A stretch of 64,000 nucleotides of DNA from Amylostereum areolatum (Eukaryota > Basidiomycota > Agaricomycetes > Russulales > Stereaceae): contig SAXG01000028.1 in the NCBI GenBank assembly GCA_012932865.1, positions 434,001-498,000 of the forward strand. Reading direction: 5' to 3'. Both the position numbers and the translations under genes were made by a program. Shown piece after piece: positions 44,591-54,680 of the stretch; position 1 is the first letter of the stretch, and every line of letters starts with the position of its first letter. Under the pieces are notes generated by a model, which did no database searches, had not been told where the DNA came from, and saw only the letters and a program-made list of their open reading frames with translations.

Positions 44591-45920
44591 ATGATATCGG
44601 TGAGTCGCTCCCTTGTCGCACGTCGACTTGCGATCCAACGCGTGCTTGCATCCTCGTTAGCTGCCGGTCGAGCTCCAGATCAAGATCTTTCAGCGCGCCA
44701 CTCACGTCCCCAACCTCCTCGACATCGTCCCCGACCCAAACGGCCCATTTCTTCCTGAATGCCCCGACGTATCCCTGCCCATTCTCATCGACAATTTCTC
44801 CCGATCTTTGCCGACGCGCCACGCGCTCCCCCTCGTCTGCCGCGCCTTCAACGACGTCGCCACGCCACTCCTGTACCAATGCCTCCTCCTCAACACCAAC
44901 ACCGTCCCAATGATCGCCGCGTCCCTCAAAACCTATAACCTCTCCCTCGTTCGCCACCTGATCATCGACCTTCCCATAAGCTTCCCCTTCTGCGCCGCAC
45001 CCGAGATCTTGGCCATCTTCACCGCTCTCCCCGCCGGCGTGCAGATCCTTTCCATCAACACCCAGGTCATGTTCGACTTCCAACCCCCTTACCGCCCTCT
45101 CCCGCATTTCGCCGTCCTACGCGCCATGGCGCGCACGCTCGGCCCCTCGTTGCGCAAGCTCACCATGGACCAATCCGCGGTCCAAATGTTCCCTCGACCC
45201 GAAGATCTGAACGTCTTCACGCAGGCGCTCGCGAACCTCGAGACGATCGTCCTGCGCGTGTACTTCACGCATTGGGATCTCCGGGCCGGCGACGAGCTTC
45301 GCGGGATGCGACTCCCCGCCACGCTGCCGCGGCTCCGGTCCCTCCACATCGACCACACGGCCGTCGCGTTTCCGGCGCGCGCGGCGCCCACCCACATCCA
45401 CTTCTCGCTGAACGAGTTCATCTCGTCCGTGCTCCACCCCGCCATCACGCACCTTTCCATTAGCGTGCTCGAAGATTCCCCGTTGAAGGCCCTCGCCGCC
45501 GTCCCCATGCCCGACCTGGTCTCGCTCACCCTGTCCGGGACCTACGACGCCCTCGCGCGCATCCTCGCCTCGCGCGCCCTGCCCCCGGCCGCGCACCTCT
45601 GCATCTCGGCCGTGTTCTATCACATGGGGCGCGAGGAGGTGCACGGGCTGCAGGCGCTCGTGGACGCGATCGGCGGGTTGCGGTCCAAGGCCGGCGGCGC
45701 GAGGCTTGTGGACGTGCAGTTCTCGAAGGACACGGCCGTGAAGGACGTCAAGAAATGGAGCGAGAAGGGCCGGGTGAATGTGCGCGCGCTCGTCGGGTGC
45801 GGGTTCGCGGTGGTGGATCGGGAGGGGCAGGCGTTGGTGGATGTGGTTCAGTCGCCTAAGGTTGCTTCGGGACGTCGTGGGAGACGTCGCGCGGCGGCTC
45901 CGCGCACAAAGGCCAAGTAA
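44591..45920 (+). CDS. FB17: F-box-like leucine-rich protein, intact
   Basis: Exon 1 44591-44599 (ATG ATA TCG), intron 44600-44660 (GTGAGT..CGTTAG), exon 2 44661-45920; 422 residues. F-box LPVELQIKIFQRATHVPNLLDIVPDPNG, then LPTRHALPLVCRAFNDVATPLLYQ, leucine-rich segments (NLSLVRHLIIDLPISF, MARTLGPSLRKLTMDQSAVQ, LANLETIVLRVYF, LPRLRSLHIDH, ITHLSISVLED, LVSLTLSGTYDALARIL) and C-terminus VRALVGCGFAVVDREGQALVDVV. The last 16 residues are very basic (GRRGRRRAAAPRTKAK) and could be a nuclear localisation signal. Convergent with its close paralogue FB18. FB1 is a decayed copy with an alignable intron. Confidence 0.82.
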
Positions 45921-46509
45921 GTTTTCTTTAGACGGTACTGGTGCACCTTGGATGTGGCGATTTCGTGTATATCTTTGGCCATGTTACGACTCATGAGAGT
46001 TCACCAATGAGGAGTGTGTTATTTTGAAAGGCTGGCACGAGGCCGAGGAGAAAGGTGGTGTGTCCACGGCGTGCCAGGGGGTCCATCTCTGATTTCTGAA
46101 CTGACTCTTGCGCCGCGATTCGGCCACTGAGAGTAAGGAAACATGAGAGAATTACCGTGTAGTGTGCGTTTTGGGGGACTTATGAGATTGCAGCAGTCGC
46201 CGATGTCGAAGACGGTTGACCCAGGCACTGCCAGTGGCGGGTGGTGGTGCGGTGACGGAAGAGACATGCGGCGGGTGGCTGGTCAGCCGCCGTTTTTTGT
46301 GGAAGAAGGACCGTCTGGGGTCCGCGCTGATGGAACTTGTGTATCTTCGGCACATATATACATACCAAAACATATACTAGATACATTGAACGTTATCACA
46401 AGGCAGTTGCAAGCCTCATCGAAAGGAAGCGCGAGTCTTGGGACGCGCATCCACAGTACATCGCTCGTAACGCGTAAAGGCGTACCGACACCATCTCACG
46501 CCAACAACT
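45921..46509. other. Intergenic between convergent FB17 and FB18
   Basis: Shared 3' region of two convergent paralogues. No gene, RNA or repeat recognised. Confidence 0.4.
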
Positions 46510-47853
46510 TTACCTCGATTTCGGCTTCACGCGCAGAACCACCGCACGTCTGCCCTGACGCCCCGACGTCGTCCCCTTCGGAACCACATTCACCAACGCC
46601 TGCCCCTCCCGATCCACCACCGCGAACCCACACCCGACCAGCGCGCGCATGCTCACGCGGCCCTTCCCGACCCACGTCCGAAGGTTCTCCACAATCGTGT
46701 CCTGCGAAAACCGCACCTCCACAAGCCCCGCGCCGCCCTTGGTCCGCAGCCCGCCGATCGCGTCCACGAGCGCCTGCAGCCCGCGTACGTACGCGGCCTC
46801 GTCGCCCGGGTGGTAGTAGAATGCGGAGAAGTAGAGGTGCGCGATCGGGGGCAGGGGGCACGCGACGAGGAGGCGCGCGAGGGCGTCGTGGGTCCCGGAA
46901 AGCGTGAGGGAAACCAAGCCCGGTATGGACGCGCCCATGGCGGAGAACCGCGCGAACGCGGCGCCTTCGTGCACGGAGAGCGAGAGATGCGTGACAGAGG
47001 GGGAGATGGCGGAGGAGACGAACTCGTTCAAGGAGACGTGGACGTGGGTGGGCATGGCGGTGGCCGGAAACGGGACGCGCGTGTGGTCGAGGTAGAGGTA
47101 TCGAAGCCGCGGCAGTGCCGCGGGGAGCTGCATACCGCGAATTCTGAGGGTGTCCCGGAGCTCCCAATGCATGGGGTACACGCGCAGCACGATCGCCTCG
47201 AGGTTCACGAGGGACCGCGCGAGGACGTCCAGATCGGTAGGCTCGGGGAAGAGCTCGATCGCGTTGCTGTCCATGACGAGCTTGCGCAACGTCGGGCCGA
47301 GCGCGCGCGCCATGACGTCCATGATGGCGCTGTGGGTGACCGAGGCCTGTAACAGAGACAGAGGGGGAGGTCGGAGGTGAGCCGCAAATTGCGCTTGGAT
47401 GGAGAGGATCTGCACGCCCGCGGGAAGGGCGGTGAAGATGGCTAAGAACTCGGGCGAGTCGCAGATGGAGAAGGTTGTTGGAAGGTCAATAAGCAGGTGG
47501 CGAACGAGGGAGAGGTTGTAAGTTTTGAGGGATGCAGCGATAAATGGGATGGTGTCGGTGTTGAGGAGGAGACATTGGTACAGGAGTGGCGTGGAAGCGT
47601 CGTTGAAGGCACGGCAGACGAGGGGGAGCGCGTAGCGCGTGGGAAAAGACTGGGTGAGGTTTTTGATGAGGATGGGCAGAGATAATGAAGGGCACGTTGG
47701 AAGAAACGCGTCGTTTGGATCGGGAACGATGTCGAGGAGGTTGGGGACGTGAGTGGCACGTTGGAAGATCTTGAGCTGGAGGTCGCCCGGTAGCTGAGAC
47801 GATGAATTAAGCAGCCGTTCGATGTGTGACAGGAGACCACTTACCGATAGCAT
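46510..47853 (-). CDS. FB18: F-box-like leucine-rich protein, intact
   Basis: Exon 1 47845-47853 (ATG CTA TCG), intron 47794-47844 (51 bp, GTAAGT..TCTCAG), exon 2 46510-47793; 430 residues. The intron is in frame and stop-free, so an unspliced 447-residue product is also possible. F-box LPGDLQLKIFQRATHVPNLLDIVPDPND; note GDL in place of the usual VEL. Then FPTRYALPLVCRAFNDASTPLLYQ, repeats (NLSLVRHLLIDLPTTFSI, MARALGPTLRKLVMDSNAIE, LVNLEAIVLRVY, LPRLRYLYLDH, VTHLSLSVHEG, LVSLTLSGTHDALARLL) and C-terminus MRALVGCGFAVVDREGQALVNVV with a basic tail like FB17. Likely SCF adaptor; target unknown. Confidence 0.82.
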   Translation of the reverse strand: MLSVSGLLSHIERLLNSSSQLPGDLQLKIFQRATHVPNLLDIVPDPNDAFLPTCPSLSLPILIKNLTQSFPTRYALPLVCRAFNDASTPLLYQCLLLNTDTIPFIAASLKTYNLSLVRHLLIDLPTTFSICDSPEFLAIFTALPAGVQILSIQAQFAAHLRPPPLSLLQASVTHSAIMDVMARALGPTLRKLVMDSNAIELFPEPTDLDVLARSLVNLEAIVLRVYPMHWELRDTLRIRGMQLPAALPRLRYLYLDHTRVPFPATAMPTHVHVSLNEFVSSAISPSVTHLSLSVHEGAAFARFSAMGASIPGLVSLTLSGTHDALARLLVACPLPPIAHLYFSAFYYHPGDEAAYVRGLQALVDAIGGLRTKGGAGLVEVRFSQDTIVENLRTWVGKGRVSMRALVGCGFAVVDREGQALVNVVPKGTTSGRQGRRAVVLRVKPKSR

Positions 47854-47924
47854 TTTCTAGAGTTCCTTCGGGGTCGTCGTGTGCGGGTTCAGGTTGAGGA
47901 CTGAATACCATGAATGAAAGGGAT

Positions 47925-47932
47925 GTGGCTGA
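47925..47932 (+). promoter_or_regulatory. GTGGCTGA motif upstream of FB18, reversed
   Basis: GTGGCTGA on the plus strand, 72 bp upstream of the minus-strand FB18, so opposite in orientation to the other copies. Confidence 0.3.
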
Positions 47933-47948
47933 GCGCGTTGGGTAGACA

Positions 47949-48211
47949 TTTGACTTCCGGCACTTGCCGGGCACGAGCGCGCGGCGCGTCGGACTCGGGG
48001 GGGTGTTTAGAAAGTCAGGAATAAATAGCTCGAGATACCAGTCGTCCAGGAGAGTGAAAGGCTGATTTGGTTCGTGGAGAACGTCGAAGAGGTGGGAGGT
48101 ATGCTCGCACGCCGTCGCGCGCTGGAAGATGTCGAGCTCGACTGGAGGTCGACGATATACGATTCAATGTCAGCGGTGTTCACCCTGAGAGAACGAACGA
48201 CTAACAGGCAT
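47949..48211 (-). pseudogene. FB19: N-terminal relic of an F-box-like gene
   Basis: Exon 1 relic ATG CCT GTT (48203-48211) is followed by AG instead of GT, so the donor is lost. The F-box is partly deleted: VELDIFQRATACEHTSHLFDVLHEPNQPF, then LDDWYLELFIPDFLN and TRRALVPG. The family sequence then ends at the FB18 promoter. Its 5' flank is a duplicate of the FB2 flank. Confidence 0.6.
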
Positions 48212-48356
48212 GTCCTCTCGTTCGGCGAGTGTTGTTGTGCGCTCGGAATATCGACGAGTCAGCGCTCAGCGTTCGGTGTCGACGGTGACGGTCGCAGTCA
48301 GAAATTGGTCGGAAACTGAGAAAGCGCCCAGCTCAGCCGGCGGCAATGCCCGGACG

Positions 48357-48374
48357 TCAGCCACTATCAGCCAC
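48357..48374 (-). promoter_or_regulatory. Two GTGGCTGA motifs upstream of relic FB19
   Basis: TCAGCCAC at 48357-48364 and 48367-48374 on the plus strand. The block CCGGCGGCAAYGCCCGGACG just before it also precedes the FB2 motifs (6113-6132), showing a duplicated promoter. Confidence 0.5.
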
Positions 48375-48977
48375 AAACACATACTATGCACTACGCCTCC
48401 TCAGTCTGTGTTTTCTTTTCCCTTCACCTTTGTCTCATCGACGCCTGATGGTGTCTGTTCCGCTTCCTTGACAATAAATATGTACATACTCAGGAATAAT
48501 ACGGTAGCGCGCACGCGCACACAGCTTCTCCATTCGTTAATGAAAAAATGTCCGACACAGTCAAACTTTTCTACTCGAGTGAATCCCCCTGGCACGTTCG
48601 ACTTCGCACCACTGGCGCCCTGCTCCGATTCATGTTTTCCCAAGATGTCAATTTGGACATCATAGCTCCCGTCCGTCGAAACCTGAGCCTGATGCAACTC
48701 GTGTCTCCCGCGTTCGGCCGCTCATCCAACTCGTTAGTGCTAATAATACACGCACACCCTTCGTCAACTCGGATTCCGTTGGAGGTGATGCTGGTCAAGT
48801 TTGGTGCGTGGAGTCTCCGTGGCGGACTGTCCATGATGCGGGTTTGCCTCCTGCATGTCTTTTCATATCATGGACACACACCGATTATTTATCCCGTTCG
48901 CGGGTGGTCGATACGAAATCATCTACATTCGAATGTACATGCATACGTATCATGCGATTCCGATCACTCTCCTCGTG
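48375..48977. other. Intergenic
   Basis: Overlapping unrecognised frames only, between the FB19 flank and the 3' end of the DUF6535 gene. Confidence 0.35.
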
Positions 48978-51191
48978 TCATCCAGAAAACCCAGGCCCAC
49001 GTTCCGCCTGCTCATAAGCATCGTCTAGTACATTCGATTCTGTATCGGGAAAGTGCGTGGTTGTATTTCTGCCGCCGCCAGCGAAAACATCGACATCTGG
49101 CACGGCGGAAGACCACGTTGGGTCTTCGCGAACGTCCTCGAGCGCGGCTGGGTATAGGCGACGGTGGAAAGCTCGAAGGCACTCGCGAAGCTCCCGCCAC
49201 ATTGCTAGCTCGGGTTCGCCTGAGAGCGCGCTCTTCACCGGGGCGTTCATCGACAACGGACGGTCGAAAACCACTTGCTGCGTCGAGGGCGTCCCCAAAT
49301 GCGCATAATACAGGGCGTCCATGGTGTCCCATATCGCCAAAAAGGGACCACGGTGCTGGTCCTCTGGTTCGCGCGGCGTCGAGGTGTCATGCAGGAGGCT
49401 TGCGTAGGCGCTGACGATCGGGTAAAGGAGTCTGTGCACGTCTCTGTCTTCAGCGTAGTACGGAAGCACTGCCTCGAGTAGGAGAGTAATTGCGTGGTAT
49501 AAACCTGAGAGGTTTGGGGAAGCCTTTAAGTTGTGATAGTCCGCCCAGGCTCGGAGACACACCGCGGTCACGGCGACAGCACGATTGGGGCTCGAGGATG
49601 CCGTTCTCCATGGATGATAGCCCGTCCGGAGGGCGACCCTGGCGAGGACGTTCCGCGTAGGAGAAGGCTCGAAGTTCCTCGAGTACGAGTACCGGGTGGA
49701 GAGCTCCCACAAAAACTTGAGGAACGCGTCGCGGTACTCCTCGCGGCACGACGCGGATACGGTAACAACGGCGTGGATCATCTTTCCCGGTCTGGATGAC
49801 GCAAAGTGGTATTCTAGAATCTTGTCGATCCTGGAAGCGGCATCCTCCCCCGTGTGCGGCTTGTCGTGTTGGCGCAGAAATGCGCTGGCACCGTCCAGGA
49901 TGAGGTGCGGTTCCTCCGTCGGCCCAGCTACTATGTCGAATATCGCGCTGGCCAGCGCCCCGAATTCCTCGAACTCCATCTTCTCGGACCGAACGCGGGC
50001 CAGGCGCGCTTCGAAGTGGTATTCGCTCAAGCTCTCCGTCACTTCCGTGAGTCGGCGCATCCGATGGAGGACAGATTTTAATGGTGAGTCGCACTCGCGT
50101 AGCGCCGATACATGTTTCCCCAAGCCGAGGGCAATTTGGGCGATGTTCCGCGCGGGCTTCGCCAGCATTTTCGCCGGCTCGGTCAACGTCGCCCACACCA
50201 TCCGAATCGTCACGAGAAGGACGTGCAAAATCCTCCACAGGACGGGCGACAGAGGTGTCTTGAAAGGGCTGTCCCGCACGAAGAAGGGAAGGAGTGTGAA
50301 AAACGCATAAACGCCGCCCATCCCGGCCACCACGCCCAGGACGATGTTCGCCACCACGGCGTTGATCGGCTCGAGGAACACGACGAGGCCGATGAAGAAA
50401 AAGAGAAGGGATCCGTGGAGCAGGACAGGGATGCACGCGATGACTTGCGGCATGCGCCAGCGCACGACGCCCTGAAAGACGTACACGCGACCGCGGCCCC
50501 GCACGTACGCGGGAGCCTTTGCGTCCTGTGTCGCCTGCATGTACGTGCGGACCCACTGCTGCACGAACGTCGCGCCGAGCGCACAAAGGAGGCTGAGCAC
50601 GAGGCTGCAGAACCAGAGCGCGTTCACCCAGACGCTCGTGGTAGACGCGTGGAATGCGGGTGCAATGGCTGGCAGGTGCGTGCCGTTGACGGAGAACGCG
50701 ACGAGCTGGGAGAGGAGCTCGTTCGTCCTGTCGTTCGGGTCTGGCATCAATCCTTGATAGCTCTCGATGAGAAACGCCCCGACCGTTCCGGAGAATAGAC
50801 CCGTCTACGAGACCATCGATCAGAATGCGATAAAGTGCAGTGCGAGGAGCGCAAGCCACGTACGAAAATGAGCATGTTATCGGCATCGCCTTTCCAGTTT
50901 TCCACCGTGGCCAGGTCGGACTTGTCCGTCTGCGAAAGGTACTCCTTCCATAGGTGCTCCTCGCTCTCCGCATCTTCTTGTTTGCTCGGCACGCGGTTCG
51001 CTGTAGAACGAAGACCCAAGGATAAGAGAATGCCACCTGCGATAACGTGCGTTCTCACCTTCTTCCTCGCACGTCTGGCCCTCGGCTCCTTCTCCGCGGA
51101 CACGAGGAACTTCTCGGATGACGCTGGACGCTGAGGGGGGCGTCAGCTGACGCTGGGGGTGGGTGCCGTTGTCGACTTGAGGGATATCCAT
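48978..51191 (-). CDS. DUF6535 membrane protein 3, intact
   Basis: Exons 51059-51191, 50864-51000 (137 nt) and 48978-50804; introns 58 and 59 bp; 698 residues. The ATG at 51191 (MDIPQVDNGTHPQ) is the first ATG of the open frame. Exon 2 encodes HLWKEYLSQTDKSDLATVEN and WKGDADNMLIF; exon 3 opens TGLFSGTVGAFLIESYQGLM. Membrane helices: SVWVNALWFCSLVLSLLCAL, IPVLLHGSLLFFFIGLVVFL and VVANIVLGVVAGMGGVYAFF. The soluble part shares FEEFGALASAIFDIV and LILDGASAFLRQHD with copy 2. Closest to copy 2. Role unknown; presumably an integral membrane protein with a long cytosolic tail. Confidence 0.85.
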
Positions 51192-53365
51192 TCGATCGGG
51201 TTCGGGTGGTGGGTTGGACAAGGGCGGGATGTGAGTGGGTTGGGGTAGGTCCACAGGGGCTGAGTGGGTGGGAAAGGTCAGTCAAAGAGCATAAAACAGG
51301 GCGCGTTTGACGCACCACGTTCCCTCTCCAGCTCCAGCGCGTTCCCGCATGTTGGCCCGCTTCCTTCCCGCTTCCGAGGGCTGTGAGGTGGGACGAAAAC
51401 GGTAATTGAGTCCGGTGTATACGCGTTCTGATCCCGCAATGAAGAAGGCATTGTTCTGACTTCTAGAAGGACAACACGAGGACGAGGACGATGAGATGAG
51501 ATGAGCGGGAGAAGGGAGAAGGGCGTCGTGCCGACATCACGTCCGACACAGCACAAGGAAAGCGCGCGATGCTTACCTGGATGCGTAAGTTCGACCTTGT
51601 ACGGTTCAATGGTATCTTTTCGGTGCGCAAGACGACGAGCTTTGAATCGACGCCGAGCTTCGCGAATGTACCGAGTGATATGGGTGGTGCCGCCGGTGGG
51701 TTTGCTATGTCGGATTGCGCCGTGATTCAGCGCTTGAGACGGTCTTAGTGAGGGTGATGGAAGGAATGGAGGGACACGGAAGTAAAATCATCGAGATCGC
51801 GTCCCACAATGGCATCGCACTTTGCGGTAGTGGAGGACCGGTGGAGGAGGAACTCGGTAAGTTTTAGTAGGAGGGTTCCGACGTGCGTAGGCCGAGCAGA
51901 CGAGCGTGGGAAAGCTCGGTGCCCGGATGGGCTCCGGATGTTCTCCTCCGTGCGCGTACCTTCGGTCTTCCCATTTTCAACAACGCCAAATTCCAACCCA
52001 CAGCCTACTCTCTCTTAAAACATGCGTTGAACTATGGGATACAATTACTCGCACTCTGGGACCTGCTCTGACAGTCAAAAGCGTGGACCTGAGTGAGATT
52101 ATCGCTGGTTCTTGTTTGTGGAACTGAACCGGGGGAGGAATAGCCCTCACCGACCGGGTTATATCCGGTGAGTACAATATATCCATTGAATTGGTTGCTC
52201 GTCCTCTTATCCGTCCGCCAGCTTCTCTCACAGTCTAAGCCGCACGGCGGTCATCATCGTACTACCCCGTCCTGGCAGCTGGATGTCCAACGTGCGTTTT
52301 TTTCACTTCCAATTCGCCATTCAATGCTGACATGTCCTGCCTCCCTTCTCTTCCATCCAGGATGCCCCAGATTTTTCTACCACTTCTCACCAAGTCAGCC
52401 GCTTGTTATCACTACCGTTGTTGCCGATGCTGTCGCCAACGAGTCTCAAAGCCGATTTTGAAACCTCAAGGCAGGCGATGAACAGCGAAATGTCGCCTTT
52501 TTTTATTGATACTGAAAAGAGGAATTGACGGCAACATTGGTACGCTAGTGTATCTCGCTCGGAGCCCGACCGCCCGACCGCCACCTTCGATGCACGTACT
52601 TCTTTCCAATTCACTTCATTTCGTTGACGCCAAGGACGAGGCCAAACGTGAAAAGGACGGCTTTCATGTGAAGGGAACTTTCTACAACTGGTAACAGGCC
52701 GCCGGTGGCAAGGTCGAACAGATCGTTCGTTGAAGCCTCGAGAGCTTAGTCTGCTGGCCGGACTTGATGGTATGTTCTTACCTTGCGTGCGCACGTATAC
52801 CCTTGCTGATATTTTTGCTTCGAATGCACCCGTGGCTCGAAGGCCCATTACAAGTCACCGACATTGAAACTACGAATATGACTCCGTCTTGTGCCCGATG
52901 CCACCTGCGTTACTACTCGATTTCCGCGTTCTTCTTCTCCTACCGCCACTTATCATTCAATTCCTGTCCGACTTCGATGTCAACGCCCGCCAGCCAGCTG
53001 GCGTCCTTCAAAATATGATAAATATTTCTCTTCGTGCACGGTGCTATATATACGCGACCTTTTCTAACGGTGTGGGTCGAAGCCTGACGGAAAGGAGCGA
53101 GAGTGGGGTCGGCTGTGTGTCGAGGGCCTCGATTTAAACAGAACGACTATCTTCTGTTTGAAGGCTGGCTACGAGAGACTAGCCTCGATGGTGTTTCTGT
53201 TGCGATACTTCGAATATACCGAACGCACAGCGGCGGCCCGCCTTCCCGAACCGCCCCCACGAGTCGACGGATCGATGAACCTCGTCTCAACCTGCAACGG
53301 CCAACCTCCTAGTCACCTACTAGCTGCTGCCTATGCACGCCAACCTGCACCCTCAACAACTACAC
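51192..53365. other. Intergenic, 2.2 kb
   Basis: No recognisable gene. TATATATAC near 53044 is a possible TATA box on the X-gene side. Short frames on both strands lack family matches. Confidence 0.35.
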
Positions 53366-54680
53366 ATGGAAAACACGACGGTAGGTTCTTCCCAACCAGC
53401 CCTAACATCCAACGCGGCTGAATCCGCGACGTCTGACAGAGTCAGCTCCCATCTGAGCTATGGATACGAATCGTCAACATCGCAACCGAGATTCCTCGCC
53501 TGAAATCCTCATACTCGAATGCAGACTTCGAAGATCCCAGCGCCCCAGCGCCGCCCTCGATTTGCGATGTGAAATCCTCCATCTTCACTCGCGCTTCCCT
53601 CCGTCGCGTCAACCGATGGTTCAAAGCCCTGATCGCGACGTACCACCAACAGACGTCGTTTTCATCTCCACCAGAAACATGCGCAAACTCCAGCGGGACA
53701 TCGACATCTTGAACGACTCCGCCACGTCCGACGACGCCTTTCTCGTCCCCTCTTCCGTCCAGCACATGATATGCGAACTGAGCGAGGCTCTATCTCAGGG
53801 CGAGATAGAGAAACAGTACTTCAAAATACTCTGGTCCATCGTGCCCAGCCTCTCCAACCACTCTTCTTTCACTACCTTACAGGCCCATTCCTCCCTCTAC
53901 GTCCTGAAACAAGAGAGCTTCTTCGTCCTCCCAACGATCAGAAATCTCCCGCATGTTCGCAAGCTTGACATCGGCGGGGCCTCGTGGTGTGGTGCGATAT
54001 CTTCCAGCTTCCTGCAAGCGGCCACGAACCTCGAGACGCTCGTCGTGCGCGACAGCCACCACCTTCTGCAGGAACCGTACCCCGTCAACGTGAGCATCGA
54101 CGGGCTCCTCCTCTTCGTCAATGGCATATACCCCACCCTCCGCCGCTTGCGTCTGCATCTCGTACCGCCCGCGGTCCATGTCTAGGACGCGTTCGTCCAG
54201 AGCAGCGGGTCGTCTCTCACGCATCTCTGCGTAGCCACCTCCGCAATAGATTTCCACTGGACAGACGACGTCGTGTTTCCCGGACATCTGCTCCCGAACC
54301 TGACCCACTTTGCGCTGAAGTTCGTGCCCTCCCTCATGACACGCGCTCTTCGCCGCCCGCTCCCACCCAAAGTCGAGCACCTCACGCTCTCCATACTAAT
54401 CGAGCACCTCCCGCCCCCCGTGCTCATGATCTAAGAGAAAGTTCGACAGTCTGCTGCAACCGCCATCCTTGGTGTCCTCGAGGCGATGATGCGGACGCGC
54501 AGCGGGAAGCTCAAGACAATCCGCCTCGCCGAGAACGCGGTCACAAGCATCGCACGCGAGCGCGTGCGCGCGGCGACCGACGGCGTGCTCTCTCTGCGCT
54601 CGGGATACCTTTCCGAGACGGAGTGCACGGTCGACGACGCACCAGGCTGGTGTCTTCAACGGGAAGACATCAAATTCTGA
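53366..54680 (+). pseudogene. FX1: second F-box-like family, pseudogene copy
   Basis: Exon 1 53366-53380 (encodes MENTT, then GTAGGT), exon 2 from 53440 with SQLPSELWIRIVNIATEIPRLKSSYSNADFE, an F-box-like start. One base is missing at about 53645 (ATYH then the shifted PTDVVFISTRNMRKLQRDI). The frame then carries TAG at 54183-54185 and TAA at 54432-54434, both inside continuing homology (LTHLCVAT, LPNLTHFALKF, KLKTIRLAENAVTSIARERV). It ends at 54680. The intact copy FX2 lies 2.1 kb downstream in the same orientation, so this is the decayed half of a tandem duplication. Confidence 0.8.

Noticed and set aside
3074..48211. All frameshifts in the F-box-like copies being sequencing errors
   Set aside because: Neighbouring long genes and Pol are intact, and most indels are outside long homopolymers; a few single-shift cases (FB3, FB8, FB16) could still be errors.
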